Source of the DNA: Flaveria trinervia
Taxonomy: Eukaryota > Streptophyta > Magnoliopsida > Asterales > Asteraceae
Direction: 5' to 3'
Length of the DNA: 64,000 nt
Assembly (NCBI GenBank): GCA_025506515.1
Contig: CM046454.1
Location: 64,725,423 to 64,789,422, forward strand
This document shows positions 1 through 10,756 of this stretch, one piece after another. The stretch's first letter is position 1, and each line of letters starts with the position of its first letter. A model generated the notes under the pieces. The model was not told where the DNA came from, did not search any database, and was given only the letters and a program-made list of their open reading frames with translations. Made by a program: the position numbers and the translations under genes.

Positions 1-543
1 AGATTAGGTAGGGTAACTTAGTCTGCAAGTTTGTTTAGTATAAATAAGGGTCATTGGTGTTCTTGTAAGTGTGTGTTAAGTTCAATAATATACTAAAAGA
101 GTCGAAGAATTTCACGTCAATTATACATGTTTGCATATATTTTCGGGTTGATTCCATAGTTGTCAATAGTGAATAGCGGTAAATGGAGATAAGCTACCTA
201 TATGCTACGTAGCGAATAACGGTAAATAGCGATAAGCTACCTATATGCTACGTAGCGAATAGCGGTAAATAGCGCCCGCTATTTTGTGTTTAGCGATAGG
301 TAGTAGAAACTTTAAGAAATGTTTTACATTCAATAAATAACATGTTTAGCTACGAAGTAGTAGAAAATGTAAGCAAGCACCACCAAATTAGCTAAAATAC
401 TCTATTTGGGTTATTTTATAGTTATAAAAAATATATACAAAATAAAAAATATAAAACATTGTTACCGGTCGCTATTCACAAATAGCGACACCTGCGCTAT
501 AGCCACTATTGACAATAGGGGTTGATCCATGGTTATTCCAACA
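1..543 (+). repeat. 5' LTR (partial, carries a MITE)
   Basis: It begins at about base 150 of the LTR, as judged against the 3' copy, and ends TTCCAACA at 543 just before the primer site. A 364-bp insertion (158-521) makes it longer than the equivalent part of the 3' LTR. Confidence 0.8.
158..521. mobile_element. MITE inside the 5' LTR
   Basis: This segment is absent from the 3' LTR. Its ends are inverted repeats: TTGTCAATAGTG on the left, and the complement of CACTATTGACAA on the right. It is flanked by TTGATTCCAT (148-157) and TTGATCCAT (522-530), a target duplication of about 9 bp with one indel. Inside are about two copies of a 43-bp tandem unit containing AGCTACCTATATGCTACGTA. An 8-9 bp duplication fits a hAT-like or Mutator-like non-autonomous element. 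The superfamily is not settled. Confidence 0.75.
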
Positions 544-544
544 A

Positions 545-557
545 TTGGTATTAGAGC
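545..557 (+). other. Primer-binding site (initiator tRNA-Met type)
   Basis: TTGGTATTAGAGC lies directly after the 5' LTR. It differs from the usual TGGTATCAGAGC by one transition. Confidence 0.75.
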
Positions 558-1256
558 TAAAGATCACAACCTATGTAGAGTCGATTGGAATTCAAGGGTG
601 GATAAGATTTCGATCCGACTATCATGGAGAGATTGCATCCAAACTCGACTAGGAGAGATAAAGATAAGTGGAGGACCGAAGAAAATTCACTCGTGTAGTG
701 GTTAGATTTAAATATCCTAGCCGGAAGAAAAAGAGAAAAAAGAAAGAAGCATAGGAGTAGGTTTATCAGAGGTTCACAAGGCTGGAAATTAACAGAAGAG
801 TTTCTTTGGAGGCACGATTACCAAGACAACAGGCTTTGGGTTGTTTGGTGGGCGGTTTTGCACAATAAATAAAGGAGTTTATTGGATAATTTGTGTTGAT
901 CTACGCAAAGTTGAAAGACAACTGGCTGGTTTGGTCAGTGGCATCGAACAACAGGTTAGCAAGGGTGTTTGATTCGATCATTGCAGATTAGCAGGTGTGA
1001 TCGATCAAGGGCCGAGGGCGTTAACCTGGTTTGTTTGTAATCAACAAGTGTTTTTAGAATAGGATCACCAACAAACTTGTCTTCCTTGCCAAGAATAGAA
1101 CAGATTAACAGGTGCTTAGTTCTTTGCTTAGTTCCTTGGCTAAAGTAATCCGACAGGAGGTGTGGGATATGAAACAACATGGTGGTATGTTTTTGTTCAG
1201 CATTTGGGTAAAAAACAGGAAAGCAAGGTGAAGGTCAGGGGTTCGTGAGGGGTTGA
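558..1256. other. Leader/internal DNA of the LTR element, no gene
   Basis: This is the internal region after the primer site, with purine-rich stretches. No reading frame has recognisable retroelement domains. Short ORFs here have no protein-like features. Confidence 0.5.
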
Positions 1257-1962
1257 TGCAAAACCACTAGTTAAGGGGACCTCCAAAGAGCTATTAGTCT
1301 ATTCTAGGAGGGGTAAAAATGTACATCCTGATAGTGGCTAAAAGTTTGTTAGGGAAAAGATATTATAAATAGGAGAAATAAAGAAGAATGAGGTATGCGT
1401 GAGTTTTATAAGATTTGTGTGGTTCCTACTTTAGGTATGGAGAGAGAGCAGAGCTTTGGAAAGTTTTTGTAATTCCTTTTTGTCTTCATCATTTGAATAG
1501 CAATTCTCCTCAACTTTTATTTGATTTCATCATTCAATTGTGTGTTTTTCTTTTCCAAAGTTTTTTTTCCAAATATACGACAGAATCGGATTCCAATGAC
1601 AACCATTGATGAAATGCGGTAGGGGTAAAGATGATACACACTCGATAATTGTATGTATATTTGGAAAAGAAAAACACACAATTGAATGATGAAATCAAAT
1701 AAAAGTTAAGGAGAATTGCTATTCAAATGGTGAAGACAAAAAGGAATTACAAAAACTTTCCAGAGCTCTGCTCTCTCTCCATACTTAAAGTAGGAACCAC
1801 ACAAATCTTATAAAACTCACGCATACCTCATTCTTCTTTATTTTTCCTATTTATAATATCTTTTCCCTAACAAACTTTTAGCCACTATCAGGATGTACAT
1901 TTTTACCCCTCCTAGAATAGACTAATAGCTCTTTGGAGGTCCCCTTGACTAGTGGTTTTGCA
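1257..1962. repeat. Large inverted repeat (arms about 300 bp)
   Basis: Positions 1257-1559 are the near-identical reverse complement of 1661-1962, with a spacer of about 100 bp. The arms contain the end of a gypsy pol frame, a TATA-like TATTATAAATAGG and downstream leader-like DNA. The arms therefore look like a retroelement pol/3' LTR junction present in both orientations. Confidence 0.85.
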
Positions 1963-2472
1963 CCAAATTGGCCTGTGATCCAAGAAGAGTCCTCCCACGT
2001 GGCATCCTCGTGTGATTGGCCTTGCCATTGTATCAACCACTGTTCCGTGGGAACCGCGCACTCATGTAAAACTCGTTTTGCAAGGATGGTAGTCGGTAGT
2101 AGCAGTGGAGAATCCGTCATGTCCAACTCAGGTGGAAGAACCGGATCGACAGGAGTGGCTATTGTTTTTTTAAGGAGCGAAACATGGAAGACTGGATGAA
2201 TTTTTGAAGTCTCTGGCAGGTGTAATTTGTATGCTACGGGCCCAACCTTATCAATTATCTGAAAAGGCCCAAAAAATTTGGCGGCTAACTTCTGGTGGAT
2301 ACGACTAACTACTGACATTTGCCGGTATGGTTTAAGTCTAACATAAACCCATTCACCAATCGAGAATTGAACATCCCTACGTTTCTTATCCGCTTGTTCT
2401 TTCATGGACCTTTGAGCGATGGTGAGATGGAGTTTTAGTTGTTTTAGGGCTTCATCACGGTCTTGAAGTGCA
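1878..2472 (-). pseudogene. Ty3/gypsy integrase C-terminus with chromodomain-like tail
   Basis: The open frame begins before its first Met: a coding-like stretch of about 20 residues upstream, to about 2472, is in frame. In order it shows the integrase C-terminal beta-barrel region (FSIGEWVYVRLKPYRQ, KFFGPFQIIDKVGPVAYKL), the HPVFHVSLLKK motif, and a chromodomain-like segment with WLIQWQGQSHEDATWED. This is the 3' end of a chromovirus-type pol. RT, RNase H and the integrase catalytic core are absent. It lies antisense inside the non-autonomous LTR element and its last part falls in one arm of the inverted repeat. It is a captured or nested fragment with no independent function. Confidence 0.8.
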
Positions 2473-2718
2473 GTTACAAGGGGTAAAGATGAACCAATTG
2501 GCTCCTACCGCATTTCATCAATGGTTGTCATTGGAATCCGATTCTGTCGTGGGTCCTCTTGCATTTCACGGTTTACCCATTGTCCCCTCTTCCCCTCCTC
2601 TAAGTTTATCTCCATCACAACATTCGGATTTACTCACTACTCTGTCTCCCTTTGACATGGTTTTTCATCCTCCTTCAGCACTTACGCCTACACGGCCACA
2701 AGATCACCGAATTATTTT

Positions 2719-2884
2719 AACCACAAATCTTATAAAACTCACGCATACCTCATTCTTCTTTATTTCTCCTATTTATAATATCTTTTCCCTAACAAAGTTT
2801 TAGCCACTATCAGGATGTACGTTTTTACCCCTCCTAGAATAGACTAATAGCTCTTTGGAGGTCCCCTTGACTAGTGGTTTTGCA
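2719..2884. repeat. Third copy of the inverted-repeat arm
   Basis: It is a direct copy of 1797-1962 (ACAAATCTTATAAAACTCAC through GTGGTTTTGCA), and so inverted relative to 1257-1425. The DNA just before it (about 2498-2550) also matches the complement of the loop beside arm one (GCATTTCATCAATGGTTGTC). The block has therefore been duplicated in pieces. Confidence 0.75.
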
Positions 2885-2974
2885 TCAGGGGTCAAGGAGA
2901 TGTTGGTTTTAGTGAGATAAAAGTCACAAGAGGCGTGTCAAGCCTGGCGTTGCTAAAAAGGATAGTGCAAGACA

Positions 2975-2990
2975 AGATTAGAGGGGTGAT
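2975..2990 (+). other. Polypurine tract
   Basis: GATTAGAGGGGTGAT directly precedes the TG of the 3' LTR, the expected place for plus-strand priming. Confidence 0.6.
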
Positions 2991-3281
2991 TGTTGGACTA
3001 ATCTTGTCATTATGTAATAGTTAGATGGTCTATTTAGTTAGTTATGTTAATTGGTTAATTGAGTCTGATTTATTATGTGATTTACTTTAATTTGGTAGAT
3101 TAGTTAGTTGATTCTGTTTTGATTTAGTTTTTTAATTTAAGATTAGGTAGGGTAACTTAGTTATTGGTGTTCTTGTTAGTGTGTGTCAAGTTCAATAATA
3201 TACCGAAAGAGTCGAAGAATGTTACGCCAATTATACACGTTTGCATATATTTTCGGGTTGATCCAATTGGTTATTCCAACA
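2991..3281 (+). repeat. 3' LTR (291 bp)
   Basis: It runs TGTTGGACTA...TTATTCCAACA. Its right half matches the start of the window. Its short length and TG...CA ends fit a small copia-type LTR. Confidence 0.85.
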
Positions 3282-3989
3282 TTGATTTGGGTTATATTTT
3301 ATTTGAAACAGATCAAATAAAAATTTAGCTGAAAAGGGTACATGACAATCAGGTTGGAAGCCGTCCAAAGTGTGCTTTTATGCAATTTTCTTGACCTGAA
3401 CTTATCTTGACCCGTCATTTAAGATTCTAAGCTGCCCAACCTGCTTGTTTTACGGTCTTAATTTTGGAGGGTGGTGGCTTAACTGCAAATATTGTTACAT
3501 GCATTGTTTATATTCTAAAGTTCAATCCTCTTATGTGTTTGGACAATTAAGTTACAGACGTATTACCTATTTTAACAAAATCTGAAATCTTTTTTTGACA
3601 GTGGCTGAGCATTTCAAGTAATGATATGACGATCGAAATCGACAAAACGTAGCTGCATTACCCGATTATATTCGAAGTCTCTGTCTTTGTGCCGGTTAGC
3701 ATATTTGCTTGTTTGTATTTTAACCTGATGCATTAATGTCTTAAAGATTTTAAAGTAAAGCTTAATAATGATATCTGCATTTTTAACAAGCTTGAAATAT
3801 ATTTATTTTTCTTGATAACATTGTTCCTGCTCTACTTCAGAATCCATTTTTGTATGTTGAGCATGAACTTTACAAATGTTAGTATGCATCATATTATATT
3901 ATGAGCATTAATATGTGTCTCAAGTAAAGTAATGTACGCCTGTCAACTGGAAAATGAACGGTTTGATTAGAATGACTATTTTACCCAAG
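3282..3989. other. Intergenic, AT-rich
   Basis: Apart from the weak candidate exon at 3602-3652, I see no gene or repeat structure here. Confidence 0.5.
3602..3652 (+). other. Candidate orphan 3'-terminal exon (16 codons)
   Basis: A pyrimidine-rich tract ending TTTTTTTGACAG is followed by an open frame, WLSISSNDMTIEIDKT, and a TAG stop. It looks like a splice acceptor plus a short last exon. Any upstream exons would lie left of the retrotransposon, outside this window. I do not recognise the peptide, and it could be chance. Confidence 0.2.
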
Positions 3990-4121
3990 TAGCATTCAAA
4001 TGACCGTTTATTTTAATGTAAATTTTAAAGAACACAAAACTATATAAATCGTGAATAGCATTCAAATGACCGTTTATTTTAATGTAAATTTTAAAGAACA
4101 CAAAACTATATAAATCGTGAA
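3990..4121. repeat. Perfect 66-bp tandem duplication
   Basis: Two head-to-tail copies begin AGCATTCAAATGACCG at 3991 and 4057. I see no mismatch between them, so the duplication is recent or an assembly artefact. Confidence 0.9.
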
Positions 4122-4382
4122 ATACTTGAATAAAATGTGTAATGGTAAAACCATTTAAGTTAGAGTGGTGAAATTCTTTTTGAAGTTAAGGGTTTAAGCC
4201 CTTGCTAATAGTAGAATGATGTAAAATTAGTTGTGATGTAAAACTAAAAGTATGTTAAATTAGTGTGTTGTGTGAGTTGTTTTAAAGTAAAATAAAATGT
4301 ATAAGATATAAATCTTAAATAACCATTAGAATAGTACTATATAAAAAATAAGATATAACTTTTATTACTGCTAGAATCATGT

Positions 4383-4545
4383 GCCAGCTTAAACAAAAGT
4401 GCAGATCATATTAGCACCACAAGTTCCTAGAACATTGATGGTACTCTTGAATCATGTGTTGTACTTCATTAACAACACAGCAACATGCACATGAATCCCA
4501 TCTAGTGCACATATTGCTCCCACCAGTGACCGCCAAACAGTGTTT
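4383..4545 (-). pseudogene. PIF/Harbinger transposase fragment
   Basis: The minus strand gives GAICALDGIHVHV and, after a frame break, STINVLGTCGANM followed by a region ending near AG. These match the plant PIF/Harbinger (DDE_4) nuclease pattern of an A-x-DGTHI-type motif followed by a TNVLGVC-type motif (established knowledge). The intervening stop, frameshift and lack of flanking sequence show a relic. No terminal repeats were seen. Confidence 0.6.
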
Positions 4546-7500
4546 CCCTAACAAATGTTAGAATTTTATAAACGAGTTAGGTAAACATAGCTTGAAATTT
4601 TACGTCACGAAAGTAAGCTTAAGCTAAAGATGTGAACGGAAACTAGGGTAGACAAGAAAGAGCGAGAGGCTCATCCAAGAGAAATGTCCATGGTGTGTGA
4701 ATGAGGGAGTTAGTTACGACATCGACAAGAAAGAGCACATAGAAGAAGTAAGAGAAGAATATGAAGAGTAAAATGTTGAGCGTGTGGAATGTTATGAGAC
4801 CAGTCGCTTATAAGCTACTCGAGATTAACTCGCTAAAAGCTTGATTGAGACAAACTTAAACAAGCTCGAGCGCAATGTAAAAACCATTTAATACATGAGG
4901 CTCGAGCCTAATACCTACACACTAAGCTAACCTATTAATCTCACAAGCCTAAGCTAATCTATTATTTATATAAATATAATAATTTATATATAATATATAG
5001 CCAAATGATAGATATTATTTATACGTAGAATTATAATACAAATAGTGATATATGTATATAAAGATAATGAACAAACTAATAAGTGATAAACACATCAAGC
5101 ACAAGTCTTTATAAATTATTCACAAAGCAGATTGAATTTAAGCCTAAAGATTAAAATAAGTCGAGTTTAAGATTTAACTAGTAAGCTAAAAACCATATGA
5201 ATTTTCACTGAATTCACACGTAAGTTCCTGAATGTCTTCTTTACATGATTAAATTCTTAATGTATGACAAGTCAATGAAAAAGTAATCGGACTTTTTGAC
5301 AAATATCTTCTTACTTGAATGATTAAATCTCTACATTATATATTATATCATTTTCGTTAAGGTTACTTTCAAGGGTCTTAATAATTCTTACAAATGAACC
5401 ATATGTAACACTTCTGAATATAATATCTATTGTCCTAGTTTTGTATGTTACTTTGTTTTTAATACCTTGTGGGTGGTTAACCCAATTTTTCAAGAATCGG
5501 TTTATTTTACCATTTTTGTACATATGGACTATCTATCAAGACTTAAATTATATAAATGATGAATTGTATATATTTAAAAGCTCATTTTAAAGACGATGGT
5601 AATTTAAAATGTTTATTTAGATTATAAAATAGATTAAAACAAGTCACTTTTAATAAAACTTGTTAACTTAAAAAAAAATCATACGTTGCCACAACCGCTC
5701 CGGCACTCCCACCGTTTATTGTCCCCGTCGCCACTGTCCCACCATTTATTGGCTACCGCCACTACCATTGTCACCACCGTTCACCACAGCCGCTACCGAC
5801 ACCACCAGCACCTCCAAAGATGGGTTATAAACATTACTAGGTTAGTTCCCCGTGTATTACACGGGTTGAATAAATAAATATTAAAAATGAGTAATGAAAA
5901 ATCATTAATTATAATATGATATTTTGAAATATGATATGATTAAAATTATGTATAAGTAAGGACTATAAATACTAAAACAATGACATTATTTTCTTTGAAT
6001 TTTTGTTTTAAATTATTTTTAAAAATTTTGTTCTAAATCAAAATGTTTTAAAAATTATAATTTTCTAAAAATTTCTTATTATAACTTTCAATTTTAAAAT
6101 TTTAGGTTCATAAAAAAAATTAATTTCTAAAAAAACTAATTTTAAATATATTGTATTTTCAAAAAAGTTGGATATTTTAAAAAACTACTTATGTTATACA
6201 AAAGATTATTTCTTTAGAAAATTACATTTATAAAAAGAACTTTTTCTTATTTATTAAAAAATATTTTAAGCTTAAAAACAATTAAATAATATAATTAATA
6301 GTTAATAAAAACATTTAATATAAGAGAGAAACAAAATAAATAAATTTAAGAGGTCTGATATTATGAAAAGTGAAAAACTCAAAACTTTCTTAGTAGATAG
6401 ATTTCAGACACTAGAAAATGTAGGAAAAGAAATTGGAGATGCATTTTGAATTAATGATTAATATTATTGGTGCGGCTCGTGAGGTGAATTATATATTTTG
6501 CCACAACCGTTTCCAGTAGCAGTGACACCATAACTCCAATTTTTACCTTTTTTTTGGTTGTTAGCAGTTGGAAGAATTATGATATTCTTTATAAACTTAT
6601 TACACAAACTTACTATATTGTTTTATTTTTATTTACTTAAAACGAGTTAAACTTCTAATAGCAAGTTTAAATCAAAGCTCTTAAGTTATTTCATAAAATT
6701 TTAATTTTATTCCCTGAGGTTTGACTAAGCTAACTATTTTTCTTTAAAAAATTAAAAACATCAATTTAGCTTTAAAAGTTTTATATGTTGTTTTAGTTTC
6801 ACTTAAATACTTTCATTATATTGAATAAAGTTGAAACAACTAATGAAAGTTTAGAATTAAAATTGAAACAATTTATGAAACTTTTGAAAATAAATTGATA
6901 TTATTAATCTTTTGGAGGAAAATTGTTATTTTTAATAAAACTCAAGGAGTAAAATAGAACTTAACTCAAACAATTAACTATTGTTATAAGCTTTTATGAT
7001 CATTTTTATACATATCTTGATATTATACGATTTATGTTCAATATTATTCTGTTTTGGGGGCTTCAATTACCGATTTTCTGAGTAGATGCTTAAAGCAAGG
7101 AAACTTGTGTTTAACATTAACATCGACTAATCATCAATATTAGCTTGTTTAACTTTCATGTTTGGCAAGGTCATTGAATAAATGAAGTTCTTGATTTTGA
7201 TTATATATGCATTACAAGAACTTATGAGAATCAACCCATCTAAACCATTTATTTATTATTAACATGTAAATGAAAAACGTATGCCGTAAAATATCAAATA
7301 TTTTCTCTCTGAACTATTCAATTACCGTATAATTTATGCTTTTTTGCCCGTAACAAGTTACCTACGTACACATGTAGGCCAGAGAATTATAATCGATCTA
7401 CACATGTGTAGGCTTTTATTATATATGAATAAACAATAATTTACACATATATCAGTTCAAAGAAACTTATGTAATTAATAATGTTTAATAGTAATAGTCA

Positions 7501-7792
7501 TACTAAAGTCTTAGATAAATACATAAATACAATAATTTTGATTGTTTCTAATAGTTCTTATTAATATTTATAGTCATGCAAACAACCCTTCATGTATATA
7601 TAACTTAGAGAGAAGAAATTAAGTACATGGGTACGGTGGCCATGAATGCAAGTATGAAGCTAGTCACGTAGATGCATAGGTAGATTGGTTAAAAAGTATA
7701 CATAATAATATTCACAATATAAAGAAAATGTAAAGGGTCACTTTCAGGTGAGAAGCTATAGCATATTAAATTTATGTTCTCATAAAGAAATG
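4546..7792. other. Intergenic, very AT-rich; repeat debris
   Basis: No supported gene. Around 4790-4920, AAGCTCGAGC-like words suggest decayed hAT-type repeat. At 5690-5820 there is a CCACCGCC-rich tract that is simple sequence rather than a gene. A perfect 17-nt hairpin (8-bp stems) lies at 5849-5865. The span 5870-7350 has long A/T runs. Two near-palindromes at 7361-7411 lie upstream of the glycine-rich protein gene. Confidence 0.5.
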
Positions 7793-7803
7793 TATATATA
7801 AAC
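7793..7803 (+). promoter_or_regulatory. TATA box of the glycine-rich protein gene
   Basis: TATATATAAAC lies about 50 bases before the ATG at 7849. With the usual spacing of about 30 bases, transcription would start near 7825-7835 and leave a short leader. Confidence 0.6.
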
Positions 7804-7848
7804 CTATTACAATCATTCTCGAAGACAACAAATCGAATACTCGGTAAA

Positions 7849-9205
7849 ATGATGGGTATTAGAGTTTTTAAGAGTAGCCTTTTAGTGGCATTTGTGTTTG
7901 CAACATTTGTGGGGAGTTGTATTGAGGGGAGAAAAATGGCGGCGGAGGAGTCAGGCGGCGGAGGCAGGGTTGAAGTGAAGAAACCGGAATGGTTTCTTGA
8001 TGATCAGCCGGGATGGAATTTTGGTGGCGGTGGCAGTTGGGGCGGAGGGGGCGGTGGCGGCAGTTCTTTTAGTTTTGGTATTGGGAACGGGGAGGGTTTT
8101 ACGATTGGGAATGATGTTAAGACGGTGGATAACCTGATTGTGTTGGGAAAGAAAAGGTGGTGGTGGTGGTGGTGGTAAAAGCAAGAAGCATGGAAAGAAA
8201 GAAAAAAAGCACCATGGTCATATTGGTGGTGGTGGTGGGTTTGGCAAGGAAAAAGGTGGTGGGATTGGAAAAGGAAGTGGTGGCGGAGTAGGAGGGGGAA
8301 TTGGTGGCGGTGGAGGAATAGGTAAGGGAGGTGGTGGCGGAGTAGGAGGAGGAATTGGTGGTGGTGGAGGAATAGGTAAGGGAGGTGGTGGTGGAGTAGG
8401 AGGAGGAATTGGTGGTGGTGGAGGAATAGGTAAGGGAGGTGGTGGCGGAGTAGGAGGAGGAATAGGTAAGGGAGGTGGTGGAGGAATAGGTAAGGGTGGT
8501 GGTGGCGGAGTCGGAGGAGGAATTGGTGGTGGTGGAGGAATAGGAAAAGGAGGTGGAGGTGGAGTAGGAGGAGGAATTGGCAGTGGTTCCGGTGGTGGAG
8601 GAATTGGTAAAGGAGGTGGTGGTGGAGTAGGAGGCGGAATTGGTGGTGGTTCTGGTGGAGGAGTAGGAGGTGGTGGTGGAGTCGGAGGGGGATTTGGAGG
8701 CGGTGTTGGAGGTGGAGCTGGTGGGGGAATGGGAGGAAGTGGTGGAGCCGGTGGTGGAATTGGAGGAGGTGGTGGATCCGGTGGTGGAATTGGAGGAGGT
8801 GGTGGAGCTGGTGGGGGAATTGGAGGAGGTGGTGGAGCCGGTGGGGGAATTGGAGGCGGAGGTGGGGCAGGCGGAGGGTTTGGAGGTGGTGGTGGATCTG
8901 CTGGAGGAATTGGAGGAGGTTATGGAAGTGGTGGTGGGGTAGGTGGAGGTGTTGGTAGTGGTGGAGGTGTTGGTAGTGGTGGAGGATTTGGTGGTGGAGG
9001 AGGTGGAGGTTTTGGTGGAAGTAGTGGTGGAGGGTTTGGTGGAGGATTTGGAGGAGGAAAAGGCGGTGATGATGGAGAGCTTGGAGGAGGTGGAGGTGGA
9101 GGCTTTGGTGGAGGTGGTGGTGTTGGCAAAGGAATTGGAGGAGGGTTTGGTGGTGGTGCTGGAGGTGGTGGCATAGGTGATGGAGGTGATAAAATTGGTG
9201 TCTAA
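7849..9205 (+). CDS. Glycine-rich secreted structural protein, frameshifted
   Basis: The ATG is followed by a hydrophobic signal peptide (SSLLVAFVFATFVGSC, roughly residues 9-24), then a short domain with KPEWFLDDQPGWNFGGGG, a Lys/His-rich stretch, and about 320 residues of glycine repeats to a TAA stop. The combined frame is about 450 codons. As written, the frame breaks near 8152-8155: frame one ends in a run of Trp codons, while the +1 frame reads on as Gly. One extra A in the GAAAAGG run explains it. Tandem 18-codon units of the type GGGGVGGGIGGGGGIGKG lie at about 8270-8620, and shorter GGGGGSGGGI-type units at 8740-8900. It is probably a cell-wall glycine-rich protein (family inference); the exact class is unresolved. 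No intron is needed. Confidence 0.75.
8270..8620 (+). repeat. 54-bp coding minisatellite in the glycine-rich gene
   Basis: The repeat unit is 18 codons and ends in the recognisable GGAATAGGTAAGGGA (GIGKG). About six full or partial copies are seen, some shortened by whole codons so that the frame is kept. Confidence 0.8.
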
Positions 9206-10756
9206 ATAAGTAAATTCTAAGTGTAAGTCTTCAAATATGTATTTTAATAACTTGTATTTAACATAATGTATGTATGATTGTTTTTTTCTATATGTATTAT
9301 TGTATTAGTTCCTTTGAAAAGTACCTATAATATATTCAAGTTACAATTTGACATGTAAAGATTTTTGATACACTAAGTTTCTTAAGCTTTGGTGTGAAGT
9401 CATATCTTAGTTTTGACTTTTCGAACATAAAATTCGAGTATAACTACCATCTTTAGTTCAAATCAAGTGACCATTTATACAAAAATCAAAACATTAAGAA
9501 AACTTTACTAAGAATATACATTTAAAAACTAAAAACATGTATAACAGTTTTGTTACAATGAGTTGAAGTAACAAGAATAAAAAATTTTAGTTTTTTTACC
9601 ACCACCACCATTCTTACCTTAGCCGCCCTACCGCTATGGTCGTAAACACAATTGCCACCACCCTTATTGTCAATGACACCTTTGTCACGTCTTTACCATT
9701 AACGTCATGCCACTCCACCACCATCGCGGCCACAATTGTTGTCGTCATCAAATTTTAGTTTCTCAAAAGAATTTAACAAAGCAAATATAATGGACTCCAA
9801 ATACGAATTAACTTTACTTCAAATATAATTTCTTTTGTGGATTAAAATTCCTTTAGAATTCCGCTAAACCAAACTCCCCTAAGAGTTATAGATGTTAGTA
9901 TTCTTAGGTTGAAGAAAATAAACTTTTGAATGAAAACTCTACGACAATGTCTAAAGATACAAGTAACTTTTGTTTTCTTTAAATAATTTTTTTTGTTGTA
10001 AAACAAGCTATATTCACTTAATTATTGAGTATTATCCGATAAGATGACTAAATCTTCCCTCCGGGCATGTGATTAGTTTTCCATAATCGATATAGATTTT
10101 TGGGAGATTGACATCTCTATCAAAGAACTTTTCACATGTAAAGTGAGACTAAGCAGCAAAACATTGTTTTGAAAAGATGTTTGGTTCGAAAATATCGCTC
10201 TTAAAGACATGTTTCCTTGATTGTTCGACTTTGAGACTTTTAAAAGTTGTTTTATTTCCCATTGAATATTGATGAACGAGATTGCATCTATTGTATTATT
10301 CATAAGGTTGGAGGAACATTTAACGTTGATGACTATTCGGACCTTTTTTTTAACATAATATGCATGTTAAAGTGTTTTGACTTTAGCATTGAGGATGATT
10401 CCTAGAATCAGGTAGGAGACAATAATGGTACGTTCTTCGTCCTACGCATTAGATCTTTAATAGCAAACACATCACACTCGATGAGCTTTTGAACGGGAAC
10501 TTAATACTAGTTTAATACTACTTGATACGTTTTTAGGTTACTCGCCGCAACACGAGAAACTTAATACTAGTTTAAGTAAAGATTTAAATAATTCGCTCAC
10601 ACACATGCAAAAACAAAAACTAATCACGAGTCAAGTGGAGTCCAAATAATATTATCCTGATGTCCATTGTAGCATCCCCAATCGAGTGAAATTGCATTCA
10701 TTCTGCAACAATTCACCTGCAAGAACTCGATCTCCACAAGAAATTTGAAGATCAAA
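9206..10756. other. Intergenic between the glycine-rich gene and PLSP1
   Basis: No gene is supported. It should hold the 3' UTR of the upstream gene and the promoter of PLSP1. A simple CCACCACCACC tract lies at 9600-9730. The 17-base word AACTTAATACTAGTTTA occurs twice, near 10497 and 10558. No clear TATA box precedes the PLSP1 start. Confidence 0.5.

Larger units (their letters stand above)
1..3281 (+). mobile_element. Non-autonomous LTR retrotransposon, left end cut by window
   Basis: The sequence at 1-157 matches 3140-3270, giving two direct LTR copies. The 3' LTR runs from TGTTGGACTA to TTCCAACA. A tRNA-Met-type primer site follows the 5' LTR and a purine tract precedes the 3' LTR. The TGTTGG...CCAACA ends are copia-like (established knowledge). 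No gag-pol of its own is visible. The interior is about 2.4 kb of rearranged repeats plus a captured gypsy integrase tail on the opposite strand, so the element must have depended on enzymes supplied in trans. The base run after the 3' LTR is TTGAT, but the matching target duplication would lie outside the window. Confidence 0.8.

Noticed and set aside
5323..5523. 66-codon minus-strand ORF
   Set aside because: AT-rich, no motif, and no splice or promoter context; compatible with chance.
5686..5877. 63-codon His/Pro-rich ORF
   Set aside because: Simple CCACCGCC-type sequence with no homology pattern.
8670..9176. ORFs in other frames of the glycine-rich gene, including a poly-Pro frame
   Set aside because: Shadows of GGT/GGA repeats; the glycine frame has the signal peptide and stop context.
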